Assembly (NCBI GenBank): GCA_900550255.1
Contig: URQZ01000002.1
Span: 1 to 64,000 of the forward strand
DNA length: 64,000 nt
Direction of reading: 5' to 3'
DNA from: an uncultured Mycoplasmatota bacterium
GTDB lineage: Bacteria; Bacillota_I; Bacilli_A; RF39; UBA660
How positions within the stretch are numbered: the stretch's first letter is position 1; each line of letters starts with the position of its first letter. The notes beneath the pieces were generated by a model. It made no database searches, was not told the DNA's origin, and saw only the letters and a list, made by a program, of their open reading frames with translations. Shown here in pieces: positions 33,860 through 41,843 of this stretch. The position numbers and the translations under genes are program-made.

Positions 33860-34063
33860 ATGAACGTTAATATCAGAGAATATATAAGAAATAACTTTAA
33901 AAAAGCGGATGCAAGTGAAATAGAAGAATCTATTGAATCATCAATTTCTTCTAATGATGAAGTCATTCTTCCAGGACTTGGTGTTTTATTTGAAATAGTC
34001 TGGCAAAATTGTAGTGAAGATGTTAAAAATAATATTCTTCAAACATTAGTAAATAATATATAA
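33860..34063 (+). CDS. sspI: Small acid-soluble spore protein I (SspI)
   Basis: A 67-residue protein matching SspI: an N-terminal MNVNIREYI segment, then the diagnostic LPGLGVLFEIVWQNCSE stretch (about 37-53; B. subtilis SspI has LPGLGVLFEVIWQHASE). In Bacillus it is made in the forespore under sigma-G and packed into spores; it is one of the minor SASPs and not an alpha/beta-type DNA-coating protein. The gene is a single-gene plus-strand unit with a GAAAGGAAG ribosome site and shares a terminator with mraY. A GTATAA near 33810 might be part of a forespore promoter, but I cannot confirm it. Confidence 0.9.
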   Translation: MNVNIREYIRNNFKKADASEIEESIESSISSNDEVILPGLGVLFEIVWQNCSEDVKNNILQTLVNNI

Positions 34064-34090
34064 AAAAAGCACTTTATAAAAGTGTTTTTT
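34063..34090. terminator. Bidirectional terminator between sspI and mraY
   Basis: CACTTT (34070-34075) pairs with AAAGTG (34079-34084); A-run on the left and T-run on the right serve both converging genes. Confidence 0.75.
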
Positions 34091-35083
34091 CTATAACCAA
34101 ACGGCAAATAATACACCAAGCATTGCAAACATTAAGCCAAAAAACCAAAATAATTTAACAATGTCTCTTTCATTCCATCCTAGTTTTTCAAAATGATGAT
34201 GAAGTGGTGTCATTAAGAAAACTTTTTTACCTTTCCACATAATTGAAACAGTTTGAATAATACATACTAAAGTTTCAATTATAAAGACTAAGGATATAAT
34301 AATGAATGTAATTTCATGATTAGTAATAATAGCAATAGACGCTAGTGTTGCTCCTAAAGATAATGATCCAGTATCTCCCATAAATACCTTAGCTGGGTTG
34401 GTATTAAAGAATAAAAATCCAAGTAACGATCCAACTAAAATAAAACAGAAAACAGCAATATCATAAGACCCTGAAACCCAAGTTGAATTCCAACTTATAA
34501 GACCAAAAGCAAGAAAAGCGATTAAAGATAAACCTCCTGCAAGACCATCTAAACCATCTGTAATATTTACGGCATTACTACTAGCAACTAAGATAAATAA
34601 CAAGAAGATTCCGTAAAACCACCCCATATTAATATGTATATCTAAGGTATGTATATCTAAACTTGGTTGATTCCCACTTTTCATGAAAATATAAAAGAAA
34701 ATTACGGCTATAAAGAGTTGTCCAAAGAGTTTTTGTATCTCAGTAAGACCAATATTATTTCTTCTCTTAATTATCAAATAATCATCTATAAATCCTAATA
34801 TAGCATATGAAATAAAAACAAATAAAATAATAAATAAGTTTTCACTAAATTCAATTTTATTTAGCATAAGTAAAATAAATACCGTGAGTAAAGTTGGAAT
34901 AATAAAGATTAATCCTCCCATTGTTGGGGTTCCTTCTTTTTCTTTATGCTTATCTTTTAGAAAAACACTAACACTTTGTTTTACTTTACTTTTTCTTAAA
35001 ATAGGAATTATTACAAGTCCAAATATAATAGACGTAAAAAAACCTATCATAAGCGCTAAAATAGCTTTTGCAAGTACTAACAC
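34091..35083 (-). CDS. mraY: Phospho-N-acetylmuramoyl-pentapeptide transferase MraY
   Basis: Forms lipid I by moving phospho-MurNAc-pentapeptide onto undecaprenyl phosphate at the inner membrane face. About ten membrane segments are seen. Family motifs: the early GTPTMGGLIF (about 54-63), FIDDYLI near 102-108, NAVNITDGLDGLAGG (about 170-184), FMGDTGSL (about 231-238) and the catalytic-loop PLHHHFEKLGW (about 295-305). Length of 330 is normal. The start is GTG at 35083, with AGGAGATG upstream; no nearer ATG is in frame. It follows murE by 11 bases, both 15 kb away from the mraZ-pbpB block. Confidence 0.95.
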   Translation of the reverse strand: MLVLAKAILALMIGFFTSIIFGLVIIPILRKSKVKQSVSVFLKDKHKEKEGTPTMGGLIFIIPTLLTVFILLMLNKIEFSENLFIILFVFISYAILGFIDDYLIIKRRNNIGLTEIQKLFGQLFIAVIFFYIFMKSGNQPSLDIHTLDIHINMGWFYGIFLLFILVASSNAVNITDGLDGLAGGLSLIAFLAFGLISWNSTWVSGSYDIAVFCFILVGSLLGFLFFNTNPAKVFMGDTGSLSLGATLASIAIITNHEITFIIISLVFIIETLVCIIQTVSIMWKGKKVFLMTPLHHHFEKLGWNERDIVKLFWFFGLMFAMLGVLFAVWL

Positions 35084-35094
35084 GAAATCATCTC

Positions 35095-36462
35095 CTATAT
35101 TTCTCTTAAATATTCTAATACTACCTTTTTATCATTAAAAGGTATTGCTTTTTTGTTTTTAACGATCATTTTTTCTTCATGACCTTTTCCTAAAATTAAT
35201 AATAAATCATCTTCTTTAAGTAATTTTATTCCTTTAATTATCGCTTCTTTTCGATCTAGACATACTTCATAATTACTAAAGTCAGCATTTTCAAATGCAT
35301 CTGATACAATTTGATTTGGGTCTTCATCATGAGGATCATCATTTGTAAAGATAAAATAATTAGATAATTCACTTACCAATTTACTCATAATTTTTCTTTT
35401 AGAACGGTCACGATCTCCTGTACAACCAAATACGACATAAGTATTACCTTTTGTGAATTGTTGCATTGTTTTTATAATTTTTGAAATTGCATCTGGTGTA
35501 TGAGCATAATCAATGACAATATTATTTTTATTGTATTTTATTATTTCAGATCTTCCAACTGGTGCTTCAAGTAATGATGTAACACGAATAATATCCTCAC
35601 TTTTATAATTTAGACAACTTAATAAACATATACATCCAAGCATATTATATACATTATAATCTCCTAATAATTTAGATTGTATTTCAATTTTCTCACCATT
35701 ATGTTTATAAGTGAATTTAGTATTTTCACTACTTAATTTACAATCTATAAGTTGATAATCACTACCATTTTTACCGTAAGTTATATTTTGGTTTTCATCA
35801 AGTAAAAAATAATCTTTATATGAATCGTCAACATTTATTATAGCTTTACCTGTTGGTTTTAATTTTTTAAATAGTTTTTGTTTTGCCAAAGCATAGTTTT
35901 CCATTGTTTTATGAAAATCTAAATGATCTTGTGTCAAATTAGTATATATTGCATAATCAAAATTTAATGTTTCCATTCTACCATTAGCTAGAGCATGACT
36001 ACTAACTTCTAAAACAACATTCTTACATCCATTATCATAAGCAGTAATTAATAAATCATACATATCACATATATCAACACTAGTATTTGGTAAATCACAT
36101 ACTTTATCTTGCATATAAAAACCTATCGTTCCAATATAAGCCGTTTTTGATCCTAATTGATTTAAAGCATCATGAATCAATTTAGCCGTTGTTGTTTTTC
36201 CATTAGTTCCAGTTATACCAATAATATTCATTTTGTTTAAAATAGGATTATAATTTTCTTTCAAATATTCGTTTAAATAAATCCTTGTATTAGGTACAAT
36301 TTCTGTTTCTACGGAATAATTACCACGTTCAGCTATTATTTTACTAGCACCGTTTTCAATTGCTTTTTCTATATATTGGTGTCCATCATTAATTTCACAT
36401 TTAACAGCAATAAAGGTATCACCTTTTTTAATTTTTCTCGAATCACTTTTAATATTAATCAT
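35095..36462 (-). CDS. murE: UDP-N-acetylmuramyl tripeptide synthetase MurE
   Basis: Adds the third amino acid of the peptidoglycan stem peptide. The ATP site TGTNGKTT (84-91), LEVSSHAL (about 151-158), the YTNLTQDHLDFH motif (about 173-184) and the C-terminal domain with DYAHTPDAI (about 318-326) are all present. The residue-3 recognition motif, DNPR in enzymes for meso-diaminopimelate, reads DDPH at 375-378, so diaminopimelate specificity is doubtful. At 455 residues it is slightly short of the usual 480-490. It is followed by mraY. Confidence 0.9.
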   Translation of the reverse strand: MINIKSDSRKIKKGDTFIAVKCEINDGHQYIEKAIENGASKIIAERGNYSVETEIVPNTRIYLNEYLKENYNPILNKMNIIGITGTNGKTTTAKLIHDALNQLGSKTAYIGTIGFYMQDKVCDLPNTSVDICDMYDLLITAYDNGCKNVVLEVSSHALANGRMETLNFDYAIYTNLTQDHLDFHKTMENYALAKQKLFKKLKPTGKAIINVDDSYKDYFLLDENQNITYGKNGSDYQLIDCKLSSENTKFTYKHNGEKIEIQSKLLGDYNVYNMLGCICLLSCLNYKSEDIIRVTSLLEAPVGRSEIIKYNKNNIVIDYAHTPDAISKIIKTMQQFTKGNTYVVFGCTGDRDRSKRKIMSKLVSELSNYFIFTNDDPHDEDPNQIVSDAFENADFSNYEVCLDRKEAIIKGIKLLKEDDLLLILGKGHEEKMIVKNKKAIPFNDKKVVLEYLREI

Positions 36463-36544
36463 TTTATCACACTCTCTAAGTACCTTTAATTTTACTATAA
36501 ATACTATAATTAATCAAGAAAAATACTATATTACTTTACATAAT

Positions 36545-36564
36545 AAAACAAGAACTATCTTGTT
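36545..36564 (-). terminator. Terminator of the peptidase-like pair
   Basis: An AACAAGA/TCTTGTT stem (36547-36553 and 36558-36564) followed by TTTTATTA on the minus strand. It overlaps the stop of the 36555 gene. Confidence 0.55.
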
Positions 36565-36878
36565 CTTGTTCTTTCTTCTTTGTTATTTGAATACACTTGT
36601 TTCATTGCATTAATTGATCTTTCCATATTATCTAAGCAATGATTATCTTTTGATAATCCTATTGTTTCTGGTTTGGTAACCATATTACCTTCTAATTTTG
36701 GAACAACAATCATATCATTTTCATTTGCATGTTGATAAATTCTTAATTGAACTTCTTGCATAAATTTAGGATCATTTGTATCATAATCTCTATTCATCAA
36801 ATCCATTATTTTACCTAAAGTCATATGGTTTGATTTTGCTGCTTCTTTTACAGCCTCTGCACTACCTAATATATCCAT
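36555..36878 (-). CDS. Hypothetical protein coupled to a degenerate peptidase-like gene
   Basis: A 107-residue soluble protein of no recognised family. An N-terminal helix (LGSAEAVKEAAKSNHMTLGKIMDLMNRDY) is followed by a segment FMQEVQLRIYQHANENDMIVVPK and a basic C-terminal tail (EERTRTR). It starts one base into the stop of the upstream gene (TAATG), so the two are coupled. Its own sequence gives no clue to function. A terminator follows. It could be a partner or cofactor of the upstream protein. Confidence 0.55.
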   Translation of the reverse strand: MDILGSAEAVKEAAKSNHMTLGKIMDLMNRDYDTNDPKFMQEVQLRIYQHANENDMIVVPKLEGNMVTKPETIGLSKDNHCLDNMERSINAMKQVYSNNKEERTRTR

Positions 36879-37423
36879 TATACTTCCACCCCTGCTTTCA
36901 TAAATCCATTAATTAAACTATTAACGTCGTTATTAAAGTATGCTCTAGAAATATTTTCTTCACCAATTAATATTGAAATCAAATTAGCCTCTACTGCCTG
37001 TTCTGGATAAACCAATAATTCACTTGAATTACCAACTAAATAATTGGCTATTATTTCTGTATATCCTGCATTTAAAGCCCTAAAACGATTTTCAATATTA
37101 AATCCTGTATATTTATCACAGCATGTAATAACATTCAAAAGTTCAAACATTAATATATGCTTCATATCATATCCTTTTTCTATTTCTGATATATTAAAAT
37201 AGATTGCATTTTCACGCATATTATATTCAGAAATTCTTGGATTAACGAACTTACTACCTCTAATAATTTTGATTGTTTTTAGCTTTTCATTTAACCTATC
37301 CAAAGATACATCTGGATATTTATTATTAAAAACTAAAACAAGTTCAAAAATATTAGCTTTAATTTCTTTTGTAATATTTTTATTTTCATTAAGTGAATTT
37401 TTAACATCATCAATCGTTACCAT
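36878..37423 (-). CDS. Peptidase-like protein with a degenerate active site
   Basis: A 181-residue protein with the arrangement of a small HExxH zinc peptidase but without the zinc ligands. The helix expected to read HExxH is MFELLNVIT, with Phe for the first His and Asn for the second. The downstream ALNAGYTEIIANYL stands where such families have an acidic NEGYTEYL motif. The following segments (YPEQAVEANLISILIGEENI and AYFNNDVNSLI) also follow the usual order. Zinc-dependent catalysis should be lost. The ATG at 37423 has AGGTGAT before it, while the one six codons earlier does not. It is coupled to the small gene downstream. The assignment is by pattern only. Confidence 0.5.
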   Translation of the reverse strand: MVTIDDVKNSLNENKNITKEIKANIFELVLVFNNKYPDVSLDRLNEKLKTIKIIRGSKFVNPRISEYNMRENAIYFNISEIEKGYDMKHILMFELLNVITCCDKYTGFNIENRFRALNAGYTEIIANYLVGNSSELLVYPEQAVEANLISILIGEENISRAYFNNDVNSLINGFMKAGVEV

Positions 37424-37475
37424 ATTATCACCTACCACCATTTTATCATATTTTTTTTAATTTGAAAACTTAAAA

Positions 37476-37916
37476 TTAAATATTTGTTGAAAAGATTAAC
37501 GCCACAATTGTACCAAGTAACATTCCAGCTATAACTTCTAATGGTTTATGACCAAGTTGTTCCTTTAGACGTTTAAATCCTTTTTTAGGTTTTCCTCTTA
37601 CAAAAGAGTCAAAGATAAGATTTATAGCTTCTGCTTGTTTTCCACTTTCCCATCTAAGTCCCATTGCATCATAAGCTGTAATAAAAGTAAAAATTAGACA
37701 AGCAGCAAAAAGAGGGGTATCAAAACCCATTTCAAATCCTATAAGCATAGTTACAGAAGAAGAAAATGATGTATGACTACTAGGCATACCTCCACAACCA
37801 TTTATAAGTCTTGCGAAATTCATTTTTTTATTTTCGATTGCTTCTATTATAAATTTTATAATTTGACATATAACAAGTGTTACAAAGGGACAAATAATAT
37901 AAATGTATTTATCCAT
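37476..37916 (-). CDS. Divergent PAP2 family membrane protein (YuiD-like, DUF212)
   Basis: A 146-residue membrane protein of the divergent PAP2 (DUF212/YuiD) group. Four hydrophobic segments surround the motif NGCGGMPSSHTSF (about 39-51) and the following helix with AYDAMGLRWESGKQAEAIN (about 81-99). These match phosphatidic-acid-phosphatase-like residues of the family. The substrate is not established. The ATG at 37916 with a GTAGGTGG ribosome site is preferred to the TTG two codons earlier. It lies right after recO, the usual place in some Bacillota. Confidence 0.88.
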   Translation of the reverse strand: MDKYIYIICPFVTLVICQIIKFIIEAIENKKMNFARLINGCGGMPSSHTSFSSSVTMLIGFEMGFDTPLFAACLIFTFITAYDAMGLRWESGKQAEAINLIFDSFVRGKPKKGFKRLKEQLGHKPLEVIAGMLLGTIVALIFSTNI

Positions 37917-37926
37917 AAACAACCAC

Positions 37927-38667
37927 CTACCCTATATTTATTTTATTTAAGTTATGAACAAATGATTTACTTTTTAAATAAAGTCCCGTATATTTATCAT
38001 AATAATTATCTAAAAATTCATTTATTTCTTTTTTTACGCTATTACTAATTTCTAATTTTGAGATTTTAGCAATATCAACATAGTAAAACATACGAATTAG
38101 TTTTATTGTTTTTTCACTAACTATTTTTTCGTTTGTATGACAATTTTTACAAACATAACCACCTTTATCTACTGATAAGGTTACAATTGCTTTTTTATTG
38201 CCACAAATACTACATTCATCTATGATTGGCATTACTCCTAAAAAATCCAAATATTTAAGTTCTAATATATTGGATATAACCATTGGATCAAAACCTTCAT
38301 TTATTTTAAGTAAAGAGTTGCTTAATAGACTAAAAACATTTTGATTATTACTATGCTTTACTACTTGTTCTGATAAATCAGCAATAAAACTAGCATAACT
38401 TATCATCGTAATGTCTTTTTTTATTTGTTTTAAAGGATCTATGATATCAACACTTATCAAAGTTGATAAACCTTTTTCTTTATATCGTATATTAAAAAGT
38501 CCATAAGTTAATTTAGTTGTAACATTTCGAAGAGGACTTTTTAAACCTTTTGCTCCTTTAGCAATCAATCCAATAATTCCATCTTCTTCGGTTAAAATGT
38601 TTATAATTTTACTTGTTTCACTATAAGATCTTTCACTTACAACGATTCCTTTTATTTTTTTATCCAT
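37927..38667 (-). CDS. recO: DNA repair protein RecO
   Basis: Recombination mediator that helps load RecA with RecF and RecR. The N-terminal OB-fold domain (about 1-80) starts KGIVVSERSYSETSKIINILTEEDG. A helical C-terminal part carries a zinc knuckle with the four cysteines CSICGNKKAI and GGYVCKNCH (about 147-174). The protein is 246 residues, a normal length. It follows the DUF1653 and yqzL-like genes and era, as in Bacillus (era-yqzL-recO). Confidence 0.93.
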   Translation of the reverse strand: MDKKIKGIVVSERSYSETSKIINILTEEDGIIGLIAKGAKGLKSPLRNVTTKLTYGLFNIRYKEKGLSTLISVDIIDPLKQIKKDITMISYASFIADLSEQVVKHSNNQNVFSLLSNSLLKINEGFDPMVISNILELKYLDFLGVMPIIDECSICGNKKAIVTLSVDKGGYVCKNCHTNEKIVSEKTIKLIRMFYYVDIAKISKLEISNSVKKEINEFLDNYYDKYTGLYLKSKSFVHNLNKINIG

Positions 38668-38676
38668 AATATCACT

Positions 38677-38907
38677 CTAATCTATTTGTTCAAAACGATA
38701 CGTTTGTTTAATTTCTGGATATTTTTCATGATCAACTAAAGAATTAAACATATCATATTCTCTTGCCCAAATAATATGATTACCGTATAGTCCTTCATAT
38801 ATTACTATATCTTTTAAGGTTTCACTATCCCTTGCAATCATCAAAACTTTATATTCTTTTCCTTTAAAGTGTTTATATGTTTTTCCTATTGTTATTACTC
38901 TTTGCAT
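38677..38907 (-). CDS. DUF1653 domain protein
   Basis: A 76-residue small soluble protein whose whole length fits the DUF1653 family: GKTYKHFKGKEYKVLMIARDSET near the start and the later VIYEGLYGNHIIWAREYDMF (about 36-55). The family is small and functionally unassigned. Its start overlaps the 3' end of the yqzL-like gene by 35 bases, so expression is coupled. Start codon choice is uncertain because no strong ribosome site precedes it. It lies between era/yqzL and recO. Confidence 0.8.
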   Translation of the reverse strand: MQRVITIGKTYKHFKGKEYKVLMIARDSETLKDIVIYEGLYGNHIIWAREYDMFNSLVDHEKYPEIKQTYRFEQID

Positions 38908-38998
38908 TTTTTTTACTTCTTTCTTCTTCTTTATATTTTACATAATATTCAATTTTTCCTGTATTTTTAAATAAATCCCATAATAAATTTTTACTCAT
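38873..38998 (-). CDS. YqzL-like small protein
   Basis: A 41-residue open reading frame preceded by GGATGGTGATAAA (good ribosome site, ATG at 38998). The opening pattern LLWDLFKNTGKIEYYVKYKE matches YqzL, the small Bacillus protein (TWKLFSQTGNVDTYLLFKE) that is also found between era and recO. The C-terminus is basic and shorter than in Bacillus. It overlaps DUF1653 by 35 bases in another frame. Function of YqzL is unknown. The conserved location and sequence support a real gene. Confidence 0.75.
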   Translation of the reverse strand: MSKNLLWDLFKNTGKIEYYVKYKEEERSKKNAKSNNNRKNI

Positions 38999-39052
38999 TT
39001 TATCACCATCCTATTTAATAGTGATTCTTTTTTTTTAATTTATTCAAAAAAT

Positions 39053-39937
39053 TTATTCAAAATCGTTAAAACCAAATTCTTGTAAATATTTTTCTTTATC
39101 TCGCCATTTTTTTATTGTTTTTACATATAATTCTAGATATATTTTTTTATTTAATAATATTTCTAATTCTTTTCTTGCTCTAATTCCAACTTCTTTAATT
39201 TTACTACCACGATTACCTATGATAATTTTTTTCAAGGAATCTCGATCAACGATAATAGCAACATTTATATGATAGCTATTTTTATCTTTTTCAATGTTTT
39301 CAACGATACATGTAAGGGAATGTGGTACTTCCTCATGTGTAAGTTCAAAAACTTTTTCTCTAACAATTTCGGCTATTGTGAATGTTAATGGTTTATTTGT
39401 AATTTGGTTATCCTCGTAATATTTTATTTCATCTTTCAAGTAATTTTTAATTGTTTTTATTAATTCATCTACATTATTATTTTTTAGTGCAGAAAGTGGA
39501 ACTATTTCACTAAATTCATATAAATCTTTATATTCAGCTATTTTAAGTAAAATTTCATCATGTGTTAGTTTATCAATTTTATTTATAACTAAAATAACCG
39601 GGATATTTTTTTCTTTTAATTTTTCGATAATATATTTATCTCCACTTCCTAATTCTTGTGATCCATCTACTAGCATTAAAATAACATCTACATCATCAAT
39701 ATTAGAGTAAACTTGTTTATTTAAATATTTACCCAATTTATGATTAGGTTTATGTACACCTGGTGTATCTACAAAAATTATTTGTGTATCTTCTTCGTTA
39801 TAAATACCTTGAATAACATTTCTTGTTGTTTGAGGTTTATTTGAGGTAATAGCAACTTTTGTTCCAATTATACTATTTAAGAGAGTCGATTTACCAACGT
39901 TTGGTCTTCCTACTAAACTAACAAATCCACTTTTCAT
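39053..39937 (-). CDS. era: GTPase Era
   Basis: Essential GTPase acting in 30S ribosome maturation. G1 motif GRPNVGKS (10-17), G3 DTPG (about 58-61), G4 NKID (about 119-122), and a C-terminal KH domain containing the VDRDSLKKIIIGNRGSKIKEV segment (the GNRGSKIKEVG loop near 235-245), which contacts 16S rRNA. At 294 residues it is complete. Its start overlaps the cdd stop by four bases (ATGA). The cdd-era-recO cluster matches Bacillus. Confidence 0.97.
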   Translation of the reverse strand: MKSGFVSLVGRPNVGKSTLLNSIIGTKVAITSNKPQTTRNVIQGIYNEEDTQIIFVDTPGVHKPNHKLGKYLNKQVYSNIDDVDVILMLVDGSQELGSGDKYIIEKLKEKNIPVILVINKIDKLTHDEILLKIAEYKDLYEFSEIVPLSALKNNNVDELIKTIKNYLKDEIKYYEDNQITNKPLTFTIAEIVREKVFELTHEEVPHSLTCIVENIEKDKNSYHINVAIIVDRDSLKKIIIGNRGSKIKEVGIRARKELEILLNKKIYLELYVKTIKKWRDKEKYLQEFGFNDFE

Positions 39938-40320
39938 TTTAAATCCTCATCATTAAAAGGAACAGGACATAATTCTCTTACAGTATAAATTTTTTCATCG
40001 CCTAAATTATTCATTAAAATTATTTGACGATCTTCTTCAAATAATTCTGATATTACTTGACGACATAAAAAACAACTACTACTTATTTTAGGACTATCAA
40101 CCATAATATATAGTTTATCAAAGTCATGTTTTTTATATCCATTACTAATAGCACTAACAATTGCACTACGTTCTGCGCAAATACAAGCTCCATAAGAGGC
40201 ATTTTCAACATTTACCCCTTTAAATTGTTTACCATCTTTCATAACAGCAATACTAGCCACTCTAAAATTAGAATAGGGGCTATAACTGTTTTTTAATAAA
40301 TTAATTAATTGTTCTTTCAT
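39934..40320 (-). CDS. cdd: Cytidine deaminase
   Basis: Deaminates cytidine and deoxycytidine in pyrimidine salvage. The zinc-binding motifs are present: CICAERSAI (about 46-54, with the catalytic Glu in CAE) and SSCFLCRQVISE (about 80-91; the usual Pro before the first Cys is Ser). An N-terminal SPYSNFRVASIA motif is also seen. It is 128 residues, a typical short tetrameric-type enzyme. It is the first gene after a strong promoter and overlaps era by four bases. Confidence 0.94.
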   Translation of the reverse strand: MKEQLINLLKNSYSPYSNFRVASIAVMKDGKQFKGVNVENASYGACICAERSAIVSAISNGYKKHDFDKLYIMVDSPKISSSCFLCRQVISELFEEDRQIILMNNLGDEKIYTVRELCPVPFNDEDLK

Positions 40321-40344
40321 TTTATCACCATCTCTATCATTTTA

Positions 40345-40373
40345 ATTGTACAAAAATAACTTTTTAAAGTCAA
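40345..40373 (-). promoter_or_regulatory. Promoter of the cdd-era-recO operon
   Basis: TTGACT (40373-40368) and TACAAT (40350-40345) with exactly 17 bases between, ahead of the cdd start at 40320. One of the best promoters in the window. It lies just downstream of the dgkA terminator. Confidence 0.85.
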
Positions 40374-40374
40374 T

Positions 40375-40397
40375 TAAAAAAGTGGTATTAACCACTT
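40375..40397 (-). terminator. Terminator after dgkA
   Basis: A stem AAGTGGT/ACCACTT (40380-40386 and 40391-40397) followed by six T on the minus strand, between dgkA and the cdd promoter. Confidence 0.8.
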
Positions 40398-40410
40398 CAA
40401 AAAATATATT

Positions 40411-40806
40411 TTATAAAATTGACAAAATCTTAGGTACAAAAATAATAATAGCTCCTATAAGTGCTGCAAAACAAAGAATTAATGTCGCACTACTCGCTGT
40501 ATCTTTTGCTATTTTAGCTAAAGGATGTAATTTTGGTGAAACTAAATCAACAACCGCTTCTAATGAAGAATTTATAAATTCTACAGCCATAATAAGTCCA
40601 ATAATTAAAATGCAAAATAACCATTCACTAGTTTTTATTTTTAATAACATTCCTGTTATGATTGTCATAAAAGCCGCAATTAATATTATAATCATATTAT
40701 GTTCATACTTAACAGTATAAACAAAACCATCTATTGCATGAAAAAAACTTTTTTTATAACGAACTAAACACGTTCCTCCATCCTTATTTCGTAATATTTG
40801 CTTCAT
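40411..40806 (-). CDS. dgkA: Undecaprenol/diacylglycerol kinase (DgkA family)
   Basis: A 131-residue membrane kinase of the DgkA family. In Gram-positive bacteria it mainly phosphorylates undecaprenol, feeding the lipid carrier for wall synthesis. Three membrane segments follow a basic N-terminus. The catalytic stretch reads EFINSSLEAVVDLVSP (about 75-90), followed by LAKIAKDTASSATLI (about 96-110) with the conserved acidic and basic residues. It starts 23 bases inside the end of ybeY, which is the classical ybeY-dgkA-cdd-era order. It complements popT and mraY in lipid-carrier metabolism. Confidence 0.92.
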   Translation of the reverse strand: MKQILRNKDGGTCLVRYKKSFFHAIDGFVYTVKYEHNMIIILIAAFMTIITGMLLKIKTSEWLFCILIIGLIMAVEFINSSLEAVVDLVSPKLHPLAKIAKDTASSATLILCFAALIGAIIIFVPKILSIL

Positions 40807-41224
40807 TTAAAATCAACTCCTGCTTAGAAAACATTATTTCTTCATCATGCTTATTCATATGATCATAACCTAAAAGGTGTAAAAAGCCATGAACAGCTAA
40901 AAAACATATTTCTCTTTTAAAACTATGACCATATTCTAATGCTTGACTTTTAGCTTTATCAACAGAAATATAAATATCCCCTAAAAGACGATGTTCTTCC
41001 TCATTTACTTCTTCATTATCTTCTAAAGCAAATGTAATAACATCCGTTTCCCTATCGATTTTACGATAGTTTTTATTTAACTCATGAATATAATTATTAT
41101 CAACTAAAATGACATTAAATTCAACATCATTTAATTCTTCTTCTTTGATAGCAATTTCTAATACCTTCTTCATATCAGAGGTTTCACTTATTTCATAATC
41201 TAATTCATTAAATATTTCAAACAT
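40784..41224 (-). CDS. ybeY: Endoribonuclease YbeY
   Basis: Metal-dependent RNase that trims the 3' end of 16S rRNA and takes part in ribosome quality control. The three-histidine zinc motif AVHGFLHLLGYDH (about 110-122, pattern HxxxHxxxxxH) is intact, and the preceding RETDVITFALEDNEE segment is typical. At 146 residues it is of usual length. It precedes dgkA with an overlap. In this genome a VanZ-family gene replaces phoH and yqfF, which usually lie just upstream of ybeY. Confidence 0.94.
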   Translation of the reverse strand: MFEIFNELDYEISETSDMKKVLEIAIKEEELNDVEFNVILVDNNYIHELNKNYRKIDRETDVITFALEDNEEVNEEEHRLLGDIYISVDKAKSQALEYGHSFKREICFLAVHGFLHLLGYDHMNKHDEEIMFSKQELILNEANITK

Positions 41225-41225
41225 A

Positions 41226-41834
41226 CTAATTCGCTCCTAATATTGTGTATATATAATAAAATATACAACTTAAAATAATGACAACTATTATATTATAAAA
41301 GATATTGTTTTTCAATACTTTTGGTAAATGATCTCGTACAAAATAGACAAAACGATAAATAAAATATCCAAATAATCCACCTAAAACATTTAAAATAATA
41401 TCATCCACATCAAAAACGCGACCTATCAAAAGTTGTGTGAATTCAATTGTACAAGATACAAGAAGACTTAAATAAATTATTGCTTTTTTTCTATCAAGTT
41501 TTAAGAAATATGATGTAAAGAAACCATAAGGTAAAAACATTATCATATTACCAACTACATTTTTAAAGAACAAATTACTAAAAATTCTATAGCGAAGCAT
41601 TTCTTTAAAAGGAATAAAGTTTGATGATGACCAACTAACATCTTGAAAAGTTACAACATAGAATAAGCTCATTATATAAATGACAAATCCTAATTTTAAT
41701 ATTTCTCTATATAAGACAAATGTTTCTTTATTACGAATAATATATACAACTCTAAGTGATGATAAAATTACCGTAATAATTACAAGCATCGGCCAAATAT
41801 TAGCTAATATATTTTTAATTGTTATATCAAACAT
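41226..41834 (-). CDS. VanZ family membrane protein
   Basis: A 202-residue membrane protein with five hydrophobic segments and the VanZ motif set: FKNVVGNMIMFLPYGFF (about 88-104), the SCTIEFTQLLIGRVFDVDDIILN block (about 126-148; IEFTQ, GRVFD and DDIILN are the diagnostic parts) and a final LGGLFGY. Named after the teicoplanin-resistance accessory protein, but most family members are not linked to resistance and have unknown function. It is located between yqfD and ybeY, an unusual place, and is translated in tight succession (1-2 base gaps). Confidence 0.85.
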   Translation of the reverse strand: MFDITIKNILANIWPMLVIITVILSSLRVVYIIRNKETFVLYREILKLGFVIYIMSLFYVVTFQDVSWSSSNFIPFKEMLRYRIFSNLFFKNVVGNMIMFLPYGFFTSYFLKLDRKKAIIYLSLLVSCTIEFTQLLIGRVFDVDDIILNVLGGLFGYFIYRFVYFVRDHLPKVLKNNIFYNIIVVIILSCIFYYIYTILGAN

Positions 41835-41843
41835 TGTTTCACC

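Noticed and set aside
39934..39937. Mollicute genetic code (UGA as tryptophan)
   Set aside because: ATGA stop/start overlaps at 7839, 10636, 39934 and 60987 use TGA as stop, and tryptophan is coded by TGG in clear genes.
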